Part shown: positions 46,253 to 55,828 of the stretch, piece after piece
Numbering within the stretch: the stretch's first letter is position 1
How the letters are laid out: each line of letters starts with the position of its first letter
Assembly (NCBI RefSeq): GCF_011326725.1
Contig: NZ_JAANCO010000001.1
Span: 930,001 to 994,000 of the forward strand
Length of the DNA stretch: 64,000 nt
Source of the DNA: Microbacterium excoecariae
GTDB lineage: Bacteria > Actinomycetota > Actinomycetes > Actinomycetales > Microbacteriaceae
Direction of reading: 5' to 3'
Made by a program: the position numbers and the translations under genes
The notes under the pieces: generated by a model
What the model saw: the letters and a program-made list of their open reading frames with translations, nothing else
The model's database searches: none
What the model was told of the DNA's origin: nothing

Positions 46253-49200
46253 ATGTCTTCGAAGACCCGTCTTCACGCGCGCCGCGGCGCCGCGGTCCTG
46301 GCCGGCGCCGGGCTCGCGGCGGGCGGCGCGCTCGCCGTTCCCGCAGTGGCCGCGGCCGACACCACCGGCACCGGCCTCGTCATCAGCGAGGTCTACGGAG
46401 GGGGCGGCAACAGCGGCGCCCCGCTCTCGAACGACTTCGTCGAGCTGTTCAACCCGACCGGCGAGGCGATCGAGCTGTCGGGCCTCAGCCTCGAGTACAA
46501 GTCGGCGTCGGGCGGCTCCGGCGGCTCGCTCGCGCTCGAGGGCTCCGTCGCCGCCGGCGGATACTTCCTCGTGCAGCTCGCGTCGGGCGCGAACGCCCCG
46601 CAGGCGTTGCCGACGCCGGACCAGACCGGACCCCTCGCTCTCGCGGGCTCGAGCGGACGGGTGTACCTCTACGAGGGCACGGGCACCTTCTCCGCCGCGA
46701 CGGGCGACATCGCGGGCGAGCCGGGCCTCGTCGACATGGTCGGCTACGGCTCGGCGGCCTCGTTCGAGACGGCGGCCGCGCCGGGCCTCAGCAACTCCAC
46801 GAGCGCGAGCCGGGCCGCCACGGGCGCGGACACGGACGACAACTCCGCCGACTTCACGGCGGGCGACCCGACGCCGGTCAACTCCGCCGGCGAGACCGTC
46901 GGGGATTCCTCGGGCGAGCCGGAGGACCCGGAGGAGCCGTCCCCCGCGACCGAGGCGACCATCGCCGAGGTGCAGGGCACGGGCATGGCGTCGCCGATGC
47001 AGGGTCAGACCGTGACCGTCGAGGGCGTCGTCACGGCCGACTGGCGCGAGGGCGGCTTCAACGGCTTCACGATGCAGGACCCGGCGGGCGATCCCGAGGA
47101 CGGTGCGTCCGACGCGATCTTCGTCTGGGGCAACAGCGCGCGCGCCGAGATCGGCCAGAGCGTCCGCGTGACGGGGGCCGTCAGCGAGTACAACGGCCTC
47201 ACGGAGATCACGGTCGACCAGATCGAGGTGCTCGGCGAGGACCTCGGCGAGGTCGTGCCGGTGACCGACTGGGCGATGGTCGCGACCGAGGAGGGCAAGT
47301 CGGCGCACCAGAGCGAGCTCGTGCAGCTCGACGCGCCCTTCACGGTGACGGACAACTACGACGCCAACTTCTACGGGTCGTTCGGCCTCGCGTACGGCGA
47401 GGACACGCTCGTCCAGCCCACCTCGTACATCGACCCGCACGACACGGACGCGATCGACGCGGCCTACGAGGAGATCGCGAGCGCGTCGATCACGCTCGAC
47501 GACGCGCGCAGCACCAACTTCTCGAGCAACGCCGATCAGCCGCTGTCCTACCTCACGCTCGACAACCCCGTGCGCGTCGGCTCCGCGGTCACGTTCGAGG
47601 CGCCGCTCGTGCTCGACTACCGGTACGGAGCCTGGTCGCTCCAGCCCACGACCCCGATCTCGGGCGACGGATCCGAGTTCGTCACCTTCAGCGACGAGCG
47701 CGCGGCGAACGCCGCGCCGGAGAGCGTCGGGGGCGACATCACGTTCGCGACGTTCAACGTCCTGAACTACTTCCCGACCACGGCCGAGGAGTTCGTGGCC
47801 GAGGGGCTCGGCACCTGCACCACCTACGACGACCGCGAGGGCACCCCGATCGGCGCGAACCGCTGCGAGCCGAACGGCCCGCGCGGCGCCGCGACCGAGG
47901 AGAACTTCGAGCGTCAGGAGGCGAAGATCGTCGACGCCATCAGCGCGACGGGCGCCTCGATCGTCTCGCTCGAGGAGATCGAGAACTCGGTGCACTACGG
48001 CAAGGACCGCGACTTCGCCGTCGCGACCCTTGTCGACGCGCTCAACGAGAAGGACGGCGCGGGCGTCTGGTCGTACGCACAGAGCCCGGCCGAGGTGCCC
48101 GCGGACGAGGACGTCATCCGCAACGCCTTTATCTTCCGCACGGCCGACGTCGACCTCGTCGGCGAGTCGCACATCCTCGTGGACGACCCGGCCTTCGACA
48201 ACGCCCGCGAGCCGCTGTTCCAGGCTTTCACGGCCGAGGGAGCGCCCGAGGACGAGGCCTTCCTCGTGTCCGCGAACCACTTCAAGTCGAAGGGATCCGG
48301 CACCGACGACGGCACGGGCCAGGGCAACGCCAACCCGGACCGGGTGGCGCAGGCCGAGGCGCTTGTCGCCTTCACGGCCGAGGTGCAGGACGCCACGGGC
48401 ATCGACGCCGTGTTCCTCGCCGGTGACTTCAACGCCTACGCGGCGGAGGACCCGGCCCGGACCATCGAGGCGGGCGGGTTCACGAACCTGAACTACGCGC
48501 TGAACGGCGGCGAGGCGACGTACAACTACGACGGCCTCGACGGATCGCTCGACCACGTGTTCGCGAACGAGGACGCGCTGGCGCTCGTCACGGGCGTCGA
48601 CGTGTGGCAGATCAACGCGCAGGAGCAGGTCGGCTTCGAGTACAGCCGCTACAACTACAACGCCACGCTCCTGTACGACGACTCGGTCTTCCGGGCGAGC
48701 GACCACAACCCGATCATCGTCGGCCTCGACCTCGCGGCCCCGTCCGACGGCGGCGCCGGGTCCGGCTCGGACGGCACGGCCGAGGGCTCCGGCACGGCCG
48801 AGGGCTCGGGATCGGCGGACGGCTCCGGCTCGGCGAACGGCTCGGGCTCCGCGGACGGCTCCGGCTCGGCGAACGGCTCGGGCTCAGCGGACGGCTCCGG
48901 CTCGGCGAACGGCTCGGGCTCCGCGAACGGTTCCGGATCCGCGAGCGGGTCGGGCCAGGGCGCGACCCCCGGCACCGCGGTGCCGCCGACGGTCGCCGAC
49001 CTGACCGAGGACGCGCGCGGGATGGCCGAGCAGGCCCTCGAGGCCGCGCCGGGGCAGGACGTGTCGATCACGGTGGGCCGTGCGTACGCCGGTGAGACGG
49101 TCTCGGGCTGGCTCTTCAGCGATCCGATCGCCCTCGGCGAGGCGATCGTGACCGCCGACGGCCAGGCCACCTTCGCGATCCCCGCGGACGCGCCGGCGGG

Positions 49201-49381
49201 CGAGCACCGCCTCGTCGTCACGGACGCGTCGGGGGAGGTCATCGCGTGGGCGGACCTCACGATCGCTGAGCCGGGCGACCTCCTTGCCACCGGCGGCAGC
49301 GTCTCGCTCGCCGCGGGCATCGCCGGCGTGCTGCTCCTCGCCGCGGGCGCGACGCTCGCGATCCGTCGCCGCCTCGCCTGA
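46253..49381 (+). CDS. ExeM/NucH-type secreted nuclease with lamin-tail domain and surface anchor
   Basis: 1,042 residues. A Sec signal peptide (about 1-36, after AHxRRGAAVLAG) precedes a lamin-tail-type domain (about 40-170, VISEVYGGGGNSGAP). An OB-type region (about 225-340) and an endonuclease/exonuclease/phosphatase domain (about 490-825) follow. Catalytic blocks are visible: ATFNVLNYF, VSLEEIENS, SANHFKSKGS, AGDFNAY and ASDHNP. A Gly/Ser linker (about 844-901) leads to a small beta domain. The end is LLATGGS, a hydrophobic helix and RRRLA, like a sortase signal. Likely function: extracellular DNA degradation at the cell surface. It is flanked by terminators. Confidence 0.88.
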   Translation: MSSKTRLHARRGAAVLAGAGLAAGGALAVPAVAAADTTGTGLVISEVYGGGGNSGAPLSNDFVELFNPTGEAIELSGLSLEYKSASGGSGGSLALEGSVAAGGYFLVQLASGANAPQALPTPDQTGPLALAGSSGRVYLYEGTGTFSAATGDIAGEPGLVDMVGYGSAASFETAAAPGLSNSTSASRAATGADTDDNSADFTAGDPTPVNSAGETVGDSSGEPEDPEEPSPATEATIAEVQGTGMASPMQGQTVTVEGVVTADWREGGFNGFTMQDPAGDPEDGASDAIFVWGNSARAEIGQSVRVTGAVSEYNGLTEITVDQIEVLGEDLGEVVPVTDWAMVATEEGKSAHQSELVQLDAPFTVTDNYDANFYGSFGLAYGEDTLVQPTSYIDPHDTDAIDAAYEEIASASITLDDARSTNFSSNADQPLSYLTLDNPVRVGSAVTFEAPLVLDYRYGAWSLQPTTPISGDGSEFVTFSDERAANAAPESVGGDITFATFNVLNYFPTTAEEFVAEGLGTCTTYDDREGTPIGANRCEPNGPRGAATEENFERQEAKIVDAISATGASIVSLEEIENSVHYGKDRDFAVATLVDALNEKDGAGVWSYAQSPAEVPADEDVIRNAFIFRTADVDLVGESHILVDDPAFDNAREPLFQAFTAEGAPEDEAFLVSANHFKSKGSGTDDGTGQGNANPDRVAQAEALVAFTAEVQDATGIDAVFLAGDFNAYAAEDPARTIEAGGFTNLNYALNGGEATYNYDGLDGSLDHVFANEDALALVTGVDVWQINAQEQVGFEYSRYNYNATLLYDDSVFRASDHNPIIVGLDLAAPSDGGAGSGSDGTAEGSGTAEGSGSADGSGSANGSGSADGSGSANGSGSADGSGSANGSGSANGSGSASGSGQGATPGTAVPPTVADLTEDARGMAEQALEAAPGQDVSITVGRAYAGETVSGWLFSDPIALGEAIVTADGQATFAIPADAPAGEHRLVVTDASGEVIAWADLTIAEPGDLLATGGSVSLAAGIAGVLLLAAGATLAIRRRLA
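48782..48955 (+). repeat. Gly-Ser-Ala-Asn/Asp tandem repeat in the nuclease
   Basis: Repeated units of the type GSGSANGSGSAD (12 residues, 36 bp), about five imperfect copies, form a flexible linker between the nuclease domain and the C-terminal anchor region. Asn and Asp alternate. Such repeats are prone to copy-number change. Confidence 0.8.
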
Positions 49382-49393
49382 GCGGAGCGATAC

Positions 49394-49430
49394 CGCGCCC
49401 CGTCTCCCCGATCCGGGGAGACGGGGCGCG
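49394..49430 (+). terminator. Terminator after the secreted nuclease
   Basis: 17-bp perfect stem: 49394-49410 with 49414-49430, loop ATC, 12 nt after the stop codon. There is no T-tract. Confidence 0.85.
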
Positions 49431-49528
49431 CCGCGTGGGGCGGGCGCTCGGGAAGCGTCGGGTATCGTCGTGGGGTACGGCGTCGCTCACCTTGCGCGCG
49501 CCGGGAGAGCTGAATAGGGAGGCTGTAC

Positions 49529-50518
49529 ATGGACATCGACCTCGCACTTCTGCGCTCGATCGAGCGCGAGAAGGAGATTCCGTTCGATGAGCTGGCCGAG
49601 ATCATCGAACAGGCCGTGCTGACCGCCTTCGCGAAGCACGTCACGCAGACGGGGGACCTCCCGGAGGGCGCGCGCGCCGAGCTGGACCGCAAGACCGGCC
49701 ACGTTGCCGTGCTCGTCCCCGTCACGGACGACGAGGGGGCGGTGGTCGGCGAGGAGGAGCAGAACCCCGAGGACTTCGGGCGCATTGCGGCGTACGCGGC
49801 CAAGCAGGTCATCAGCCAGCGCCTCCGCGACATCGCCGACGACGCCGTCCTCGGCGAGTTCCGCGGCAAGGAGGGCGACATCGTCGCCGGCGTCGTGCAG
49901 CAGGGCCCGAACCCGCGCATGATCCACGTGGACCTCGGCACCGTCGAGGCGATCCTTCCGCCGGAGGAGCAGGTGCCGGGGGAGGAGTACGCGCACGGAT
50001 CCCGGATCCGCGTCTACGTCACGAGCGTCTCGCGCGGCACGAAGGGGCCGGCGATCACGGTCTCGCGCACGCACCCGGGCCTCGTCCGCAAGCTGTTCGC
50101 CATGGAGGTCCCCGAGATCGCCTCCGGCATCGTGGAGATCACCTCACTCGCGCGCGAGGCGGGCCACCGCACGAAGATGGCGGTGACGGCGCGCGACGCG
50201 TCCATCAACGCCAAGGGCGCCTGCATCGGGGAGCTCGGTCGCCGCGTGCGCGCGGTGCAGGACGAGCTCGCCGGCGAGAAGATCGACATCGTCGACCACG
50301 ACGACGACCTCGCGACCTTCGTCGCCCACGCGCTTTCGCCCGCCAAGGTCACGTCGAGCTTCGTCCTCGACGAGAAGACCAAGGCCGTGCGCGCCCTCGT
50401 GCCCGACTACCAGCTGTCGCTCGCGATCGGCAAGGAGGGGCAGAACGCCCGCCTCGCCGCCAAGCTGACCGGCGCGAAGATCGACATCCAGCCCGACAGC
50501 ATCCTCGAGGACGATTGA
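49529..50518 (+). CDS. nusA: Transcription elongation/termination factor NusA
   Basis: 329 residues, the short actinobacterial form without the C-terminal acidic repeats. N-terminal RNAP-binding domain, S1 domain (about 110-185, GEFRGKEGDIVAGVVQQG), then KH1 and KH2 (KMAVTARDASINAKGACIGELGRRV; GREGQNARLAAKLTGAKIDI-like end). The ATG follows GGGAGG. TATCGT (49463-49468) is a -10 candidate, giving a leader of about 55 nt. rimP, normally directly upstream, is not there. Confidence 0.96.
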   Translation: MDIDLALLRSIEREKEIPFDELAEIIEQAVLTAFAKHVTQTGDLPEGARAELDRKTGHVAVLVPVTDDEGAVVGEEEQNPEDFGRIAAYAAKQVISQRLRDIADDAVLGEFRGKEGDIVAGVVQQGPNPRMIHVDLGTVEAILPPEEQVPGEEYAHGSRIRVYVTSVSRGTKGPAITVSRTHPGLVRKLFAMEVPEIASGIVEITSLAREAGHRTKMAVTARDASINAKGACIGELGRRVRAVQDELAGEKIDIVDHDDDLATFVAHALSPAKVTSSFVLDEKTKAVRALVPDYQLSLAIGKEGQNARLAAKLTGAKIDIQPDSILEDD

Positions 50519-50554
50519 CCCCCGGGCGGGGCCGCCCCGGCGGGGGCGTGTAGG

Positions 50555-50827
50555 ATGGATCCCGTACGAACGTGCGTCGGTTGTCGCGCGCGTGCCTCCC
50601 GATCCGCCCTTCTGCGGGTCGTTCACACCGAATCCCGCCTCGTCGTCGACGACGGCGGATCGATGCCGGGGAGGGGCGCGTGGGTGCACCCTCAGCGCTC
50701 GTGCGTGGAGCTGGCTCTCCAGCGCCGCGCGTTCGTGCGAGCACTCCGTGTGCCGGGGCCACTCGACACGCAGACACTCGAGGAACGGCTGAATAGCTAT
50801 GGAAATCAAGTGAACGGCTCGAAATGA
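50555..50827 (+). CDS. ylxR: YlxR/RnpM family RNA-binding protein
   Basis: 90-residue DUF448 protein with RTCVGCRARASRSALLRVV at the start and GRGAWVHPQRSCVELALQRRAFVRAL in the core. Homologues bind RNA and, in Firmicutes, the RNase P RNA. It keeps the typical place between nusA and infB. The ATG at 50555 lies inside a TAGGAT (50551-50556), so no leaderless start is implied for this gene; most likely it is translated from the nusA transcript. Confidence 0.9.
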   Translation: MDPVRTCVGCRARASRSALLRVVHTESRLVVDDGGSMPGRGAWVHPQRSCVELALQRRAFVRALRVPGPLDTQTLEERLNSYGNQVNGSK

Positions 50828-50845
50828 GACCCGTCCGCCTCTAGA

Positions 50846-50882
50846 GGTCTGCCCTGTCTGGGGCAGATCGCCCAGACAGGAG
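50846..50882 (+). promoter_or_regulatory. Two alternative hairpins in the infB leader
   Basis: Hairpin A: 50846-50854 with 50861-50869 (9 bp, one G-U), loop 50855-50860. Hairpin B: 50853-50862 with 50871-50880 (10 perfect bp), loop 50863-50870. They share bases and exclude each other. B pairs A878-G880 (prefix 50) of the AGGAG Shine-Dalgarno (50878-50882); A leaves it free. There is no T-run, so a translational switch is more likely than a terminator. Confidence 0.6.
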
Positions 50883-50886
50883 AATT

Positions 50887-53622
50887 GTGGCAAAACCACG
50901 CGTACATGAGATCGCGGCCGAGCTCGGCGTCGACAGCAAGACGGCGCTCGCGAAGCTGAAGGAGCTCGGCGAGTTCGTCAAGAGCCCCTCGTCGACCGTC
51001 GAGCCGCCCGTCGCTCGCAAGCTGCGGGCAGCCTTCGCGACGGAGGGTGGCGCGAAGCCGGCCGCCGCCGCGCCGAAGCCCGGCGCCCGTCCGACCCCCG
51101 CGCGCCCCGGCGCGCAGCGGGGTCCGAAGCCCGGCGCCCCGAAGCCGGGCGCGCAGAAGCCGGCCGCCGCGACGCCCGCGCCGCAGGCGGAGGCGCCGAA
51201 GCCCGACGCCCGCGCCCCGCGTCCCGGCCAGGGCGCCCCGAAGCCCGGCCAGGTCGCGCCGTCGGCCCCGAAGCCGGGCCAGGCCCCGGCCTCCTCGGCC
51301 CCCACGCCCGGTTCGTCCGCGCCCTCCCCGGGCCAGGCGCGCCCCGGCAACAACCCCTTCGCGTCGTCGCAGGGTATGGGCAAGCGCCCGGGCGGCCCCC
51401 GCCCCGGCAACAACCCGTTCGCGTCGTCGCAGGGCATGGGCCAGCGTCCCTCGCCCGGCAACATCCCGCGTCCCCCGAAGCCGCAGGCCCCGCGCCCCGG
51501 CGCGCCGAAGCCGGGTCGTCCCGGCGGCGGCCGCGGACGTCCCGGTGCCGGCGGCGGCCGTCCGGGCGGAGCCCCGTTCCAGCAGCGCCCGGGTGGCGCC
51601 GGTGGCAGCCTCCCGGGTCGTCCCGGCGGCGGCTTCGCCGGTCGCCCCGGCCCCGGTGGTCGCCGCGGCGGCACGGCCGGTGCGTTCGGAAAGGGGGGCG
51701 GCAAGTCCAAGCAGCGCAAGTCGCGTCGGGCCAAGCGCCAGGAATTCGAGATGCGGCAGGCGCCCGTTGTCGGCGGCGTTAAGGTTCCGAAGGGCGACGG
51801 CAACACGATCGTTCGCATGCGCCGCGGCGCCTCGATCGCGGACTTCGCCGAGAAGCTCGAGCAGATGCACGGCGTGCCCGTGCAGCCGGGCAACCTCGTC
51901 ACGGTGCTCTTCCACCTCGGTGAGATGGCGACCGCGACGGAGTCGCTCGACGAGTCGACGTTCGAGGTGCTGGGCGCTGAGATCGGCTACAAGGTCGAGA
52001 TCGTCTCGCCGGAGGACGAGGACAAGGAGCTCCTCGAGAGCTTCGGCCTCAACCTCGAGCAGGAAGAGCTCGAGGAGGACGACGAGAACCTCGAGATCCG
52101 TCCCCCTGTGGTCACGGTCATGGGCCACGTCGACCACGGTAAGACGCGACTGCTGGATGCGATCCGGAACACCTCGGTGATCGAGGGCGAGGCCGGTGGC
52201 ATCACGCAGCACATCGGTGCGTACCAGATCTGGACCGAGCACGACGGGCACGACCGCGCCGTCACGTTCATCGACACCCCGGGTCACGAGGCCTTCACGG
52301 CCATGCGCGCCCGCGGTGCCGACGTCACCGACATCGCGATCCTCGTGGTCGCGGCCGACGACGGCATCATGCCGCAGACGGTGGAGGCGCTGAACCACGC
52401 CCAGGCGGCGAACGTGCCGGTGGTCGTGGCCGTCAACAAGGTGGACAAGCCGGACGCCAACCCCGCCAAGGTGCGCTCCCAGCTCACCGAGTACGGGCTG
52501 GTCGCCGAGGAGTACGGCGGAGACGTCATGTTCGTCGACGTGTCGGCGATCAAGGGCCAGGGCATCCAGGACCTCCTGGACGCCGTGCTCCTGACGGCCG
52601 ACGCCGGCCTCGACCTGCGCGCGAACCCGAACAAGGAGGCGCGCGGCGTCGCGATCGAGGCGAAGCTCGACAAGGGCCGCGGATCCGTCGCGACCGTCCT
52701 TGTCCAGGGCGGCACGCTGCGCGTCGGCGACCCGATCGTGGCCGGCACGGCGTACGGCCGCGTGCGCGCCATGATCGACGAGCACGGCGAGCGCGTGCAG
52801 GAGGCGGCCCCGTCGCGTCCCGTGCAGGTGCAGGGTCTCAACTCGGTTCCGCGAGCGGGCGACCTGTTCCTCGTCACCGAGGACGACCGCACCGCGCGTC
52901 AGATCGCCGAGAAGCGCGAGGCGGTCGAGCGCAACGCGGCCCTCGCGAAGGCCCGCAAGCGCATGTCGCTCGAGGACTTCACGAAGGCGCTCGAGGAGGG
53001 CAAGGTCGAGTCGCTCAACCTCATCATCAAGGGTGACGTGTCGGGTGCCGTCGAGGCGCTCGAGGAGTCGCTCATGAAGATCGAGGTGGACGACAGTGTG
53101 CAGCTGCGGATCATCCACCGCGGTGTCGGCGCGATCACGGAGAGCGACATCAACCTCGCCACCATCGACAACGCCATCGTGCTGGGCTTCAACGTGCGGC
53201 CCGACACGAAGGCGCGCGAGGCCTCGGCCCGCGAGGGTGTCGACGTGCGGTTCTACAACGTCATCTACAACGCGATCGACGACGTCGAGGCATCGCTCAA
53301 GGGCATGCTCAAGCCGGAGTTCGAGGAGGCCCAGGCGGGTCTCGCCGAGATCCGCGAGGTGTTCCGTTCGTCGAAGTTCGGCAACATCGCGGGTGTCATC
53401 GTCCGCAGCGGAACGATCACGCGCAACGCCAAGGCGCGCATCATCCGCGACGGCGTCGTGCTCGCCGACGGCCTGGCGATCGAGTCGCTGCGCCGCTTCA
53501 AGGACGACGTCACCGAGGTCCGCACGGACTTCGAGGCGGGTATCGGCCTCGGCAAGTACAACGACATCCAGGTCGGCGACGAGATCGAGACGATCGAGAT
53601 GGTGGAGAAGCCGCGCGACTGA
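50887..53622 (+). CDS. infB: Translation initiation factor IF-2
   Basis: GTPase that places fMet-tRNA on the 30S subunit. It is 911 residues. The N-terminal IF2N helix ([27 protein letters not shown]) is followed by a long Pro/Gly/Lys-rich disordered region (about 60-280) with [12 protein letters not shown] and a duplicated 20-residue unit. The second IF2N, G domain ([28 protein letters not shown]) and C-terminal domains follow. GTG start after AGGAG. Confidence 0.98.
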   Translation: MAKPRVHEIAAELGVDSKTALAKLKELGEFVKSPSSTVEPPVARKLRAAFATEGGAKPAAAAPKPGARPTPARPGAQRGPKPGAPKPGAQKPAAATPAPQAEAPKPDARAPRPGQGAPKPGQVAPSAPKPGQAPASSAPTPGSSAPSPGQARPGNNPFASSQGMGKRPGGPRPGNNPFASSQGMGQRPSPGNIPRPPKPQAPRPGAPKPGRPGGGRGRPGAGGGRPGGAPFQQRPGGAGGSLPGRPGGGFAGRPGPGGRRGGTAGAFGKGGGKSKQRKSRRAKRQEFEMRQAPVVGGVKVPKGDGNTIVRMRRGASIADFAEKLEQMHGVPVQPGNLVTVLFHLGEMATATESLDESTFEVLGAEIGYKVEIVSPEDEDKELLESFGLNLEQEELEEDDENLEIRPPVVTVMGHVDHGKTRLLDAIRNTSVIEGEAGGITQHIGAYQIWTEHDGHDRAVTFIDTPGHEAFTAMRARGADVTDIAILVVAADDGIMPQTVEALNHAQAANVPVVVAVNKVDKPDANPAKVRSQLTEYGLVAEEYGGDVMFVDVSAIKGQGIQDLLDAVLLTADAGLDLRANPNKEARGVAIEAKLDKGRGSVATVLVQGGTLRVGDPIVAGTAYGRVRAMIDEHGERVQEAAPSRPVQVQGLNSVPRAGDLFLVTEDDRTARQIAEKREAVERNAALAKARKRMSLEDFTKALEEGKVESLNLIIKGDVSGAVEALEESLMKIEVDDSVQLRIIHRGVGAITESDINLATIDNAIVLGFNVRPDTKAREASAREGVDVRFYNVIYNAIDDVEASLKGMLKPEFEEAQAGLAEIREVFRSSKFGNIAGVIVRSGTITRNAKARIIRDGVVLADGLAIESLRRFKDDVTEVRTDFEAGIGLGKYNDIQVGDEIETIEMVEKPRD
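51341..51450 (+). repeat. Direct 60-bp repeat in the IF-2 linker
   Basis: Bases 51341-51400 and 51401-51450 are near-identical at exactly 60 bp spacing and encode two copies of [14 protein letters not shown] followed by KRP or QRP. It lies in the disordered part of IF-2, upstream of the G domain. Confidence 0.75.
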
Positions 53623-53652
53623 TCGCGTAGCCTCTCACTCAGCTGAAGGATC

Positions 53653-53682
53653 CGCCGGGCGGCCCGCGAGGGCCGCCCGGCG
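53653..53682 (+). terminator. Hairpin between infB and rbfA
   Basis: 13-bp perfect stem (53653-53665 with 53670-53682) closed by the GNRA tetraloop GCGA, in the 84-nt gap before rbfA. It could partly end infB transcription or stabilise the 3' end, while rbfA begins 25 nt later with GGAAGGGG. Confidence 0.6.
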
Positions 53683-53706
53683 CGACCGTCCCGGAAGGGG
53701 AACATT

Positions 53707-54156
53707 ATGGCCGGATTCGAGCGTCGCGCCCGCGTGGCCGACCGCATCAGGGTGATCCTCTCGGAGCGTCTCCAGAAGGGGCTGCGGGATCCCCGCCTCG
53801 GCTTCGTGACGATCACCGACGTGCGGGTGACGGGCGATCTCCAGAACGCGAGCGTCTTCTACACGGTGTATGGCACCGACGAGGAGCTGGCGGGTACGCA
53901 GGCCGCGCTGAACGCCGCGACGGGCATGCTGCGCAGCGAGGTGGGCCGTCACCTCAACACGCGACTCACGCCGAGCCTGGAGTTCATCCCCGACGCCCTC
54001 CCGGAGGAGGCGTCTCACCTGACCGAGCTCCTGCGCCGCGCGCGCGAGCAGGACGAGCAGGTCCACGGGCTGGCGCAGAACGCCACGTACGCGGGCGAGG
54101 CGGATCCGTACCGTCACGACGACGAGGACGAGGACGAGGTCGCCCGCGAGGGCTGA
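53707..54156 (+). CDS. rbfA: Ribosome-binding factor A
   Basis: 149 residues, KH-like fold; needed for maturation of the 5' end of 16S rRNA. RVADRIRVILSERLQKGLRDPRLGFVTITDVRVTGDLQNASVFYTV-type strands and helices are present, in the family order. The C-terminus is Glu/Asp-rich (DDEDEDEVAREG). It stays in the nusA-ylxR-infB-rbfA order. truB is normally next but is 2.1 kb further on. Confidence 0.94.
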   Translation: MAGFERRARVADRIRVILSERLQKGLRDPRLGFVTITDVRVTGDLQNASVFYTVYGTDEELAGTQAALNAATGMLRSEVGRHLNTRLTPSLEFIPDALPEEASHLTELLRRAREQDEQVHGLAQNATYAGEADPYRHDDEDEDEVAREG

Positions 54157-54165
54157 GGCCGCGCC

Positions 54166-55038
54166 CTACGACGGCAGGGCGACGAGCTCGCCGTCGGCGA
54201 CGAGGAGCCCGTCGCGGAGAAGGGATCCGATCGCGCGCTCGCGCTGCGCGTCGTCGTGCCAGTCCACGAGCATGGCGGCGCGCGGGAGCGGCTCGGGGGC
54301 GGCGTCCCGCACGGCGCGCATCGCGGCGCCGCGCGCCTGCCGGTCGCTCCCCTCGTAGCGCGCCTGGCGCCGGCGCGCGTCGGGCGTGGCGGGCGAGCCC
54401 GCGCGCACCCACGCGCACGCGTCCCGGATGGGGCACGCGTCGCAGCGCGGGGCGCGGGCCGTGCAGATCGTCTGACCGAGCTCCATCACGGCCGCGTTCA
54501 TGACGGCCGCGTCGCCGTCGTCCTCGGGGAGCAGCGCGGACATGGCCGCGAGGTCGCGCCGGTGGGCGGCGTCGGGGTGCTGCCGCCCGGCCACGGCGCG
54601 CGCGATGACGCGGCGGGTATTCGTGTCGACGACGGGGTGGCGGTCGCCGTAGGCGAACACCGCGACCGCACGCGCGGTGTAGTCGCCGATTCCGGTGAGC
54701 TCCAGCAGCTGGTCGACGTCCCGCGGCACCACGCCGTCGTGCCGATCGCGGATCTCGCGCGCCGCGGCGTGCAGCCAGAGCGCGCGCCGGGGGTAGCCGA
54801 GGTTCTGCCACATCGCGACGGCCTCGCCCGCCGGCGCGGCCGCGAGCGCGCTCGGCGTCGGCCAGCGCTCCAGCCAGGCGTCGAGGAGCGGGATGACGCG
54901 CGCGACGGGCGTCTGCTGCAGCATGAACTCGCTGACGAGCGTGCCCCACGCCCCGAAGCCCTCCCGGCGCCACGGCAGGTCTCGCAGCGCCTCGCGATAC
55001 CAGGGGACGAGGACCGCGGCGAGGTCGTGGGAGGGCAT
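54166..55038 (-). CDS. mutY: A/G-specific adenine DNA glycosylase
   Basis: Removes adenine paired with 8-oxoguanine. It is 290 residues. The catalytic acids are Glu37 (SEFMLQQTPV) and Asp138 (VVDTNTRRV). The helix-hairpin-helix is ELTGIGDYTARAV, and the [4Fe-4S] cysteines are C192, C199, C202 and C208. The family's C-terminal 8-oxoG-recognition domain is not evident, as in other short actinobacterial MutY. TACGAT (reverse, 55050-55045) lies 6 nt before the ATG at 55038. Confidence 0.93.
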   Translation of the reverse strand: MPSHDLAAVLVPWYREALRDLPWRREGFGAWGTLVSEFMLQQTPVARVIPLLDAWLERWPTPSALAAAPAGEAVAMWQNLGYPRRALWLHAAAREIRDRHDGVVPRDVDQLLELTGIGDYTARAVAVFAYGDRHPVVDTNTRRVIARAVAGRQHPDAAHRRDLAAMSALLPEDDGDAAVMNAAVMELGQTICTARAPRCDACPIRDACAWVRAGSPATPDARRRQARYEGSDRQARGAAMRAVRDAAPEPLPRAAMLVDWHDDAQRERAIGSLLRDGLLVADGELVALPS

Positions 55039-55168
55039 CCGTCCATCGTATGCGCAGGCGATCGTGACCGAACGGTTGCCAAATCGGGGGCGTTCGTGAT
55101 CGTCCCGTTGTCTTCGCCGCGTAACGTCTGCGGGGCAGGAATTTTGGACGAGCACTCTCGGAGGACGT

Positions 55169-55828
55169 ATGGCGACGGGCTGGACACGGCAGGCTGTGGT
55201 GTGGACCGCGGCGCTTGCCGCCGGATCCGCCGCGCTGGCGGGGTGCTCGTCCTCCGTTCCCGCCGTTCCGGACGCCCCCGCGAGCAACATGGCCTCGCCG
55301 CCCGTCACGGGCGCGGCGCCCTCGCCCACGCCGACCGAGGAGGCGGGCCCCGCGAACGACCCGAGCGACGCGGACAGCTGGGTCGTGACGACGGCGAAAG
55401 TCGGGCCCATCGAGGTGGGCGGTTCCTTTGCCGATACGCTCGAGGAGATCCGCCAGACGGGAATCGGCACTCTCAACGACTGCGACGGCGTCGCGTACGG
55501 CTACGCGGCGGACAATGCCTATGACGTGCTGATCGTCGCGGGCACGACGGACGAGGTCGTCGAGGTCAGCATCGGGTGGAACGGCGACACGATGGGCGTC
55601 GGACCGCGCACGGAGGAGGGCCTGGGCCTCGGGTCCACGAAAGCCGAGGTGCTCGGCACGTACGAGGACGCGGCCGAGGCGCAGGCGACCGTCGGAGACA
55701 CCGAACTCGTCGAGGTCGACGGCGGCGAGACCGACCTCGTGTTCAGCTTCGTCTCGGGCTATGACGGCGCCGTCGGGCTGTCCGTCGTCACGGCGGGTCG
55801 CGAGCCCGCCTACGAACCCTGCGCCTGA
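55169..55828 (+). CDS. Putative lipoprotein of unknown function
   Basis: 219 residues. The signal peptide ends in LAGCSSS (Cys26), predicting a lipid anchor. A low-complexity Pro/Ala/Thr/Glu stretch (about 30-70) follows. The rest is a beta-rich acidic domain with two Cys (NDCDGVAYGY and the end EPCA) that might form a disulfide. I do not recognise the family. TAACGT (55122-55127) is a -10 candidate and GGAGGA is the Shine-Dalgarno. Its 3' end overlaps the GNAT gene by 19 bp. Confidence 0.7.
   Translation: MATGWTRQAVVWTAALAAGSAALAGCSSSVPAVPDAPASNMASPPVTGAAPSPTPTEEAGPANDPSDADSWVVTTAKVGPIEVGGSFADTLEEIRQTGIGTLNDCDGVAYGYAADNAYDVLIVAGTTDEVVEVSIGWNGDTMGVGPRTEEGLGLGSTKAEVLGTYEDAAEAQATVGDTELVEVDGGETDLVFSFVSGYDGAVGLSVVTAGREPAYEPCA

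Noticed and set aside
48782..48955. Regular repeats that at first look like a CRISPR or minisatellite
   Set aside because: The unit is coding, in frame, has no spacers and encodes a Gly/Ser linker of the secreted nuclease.
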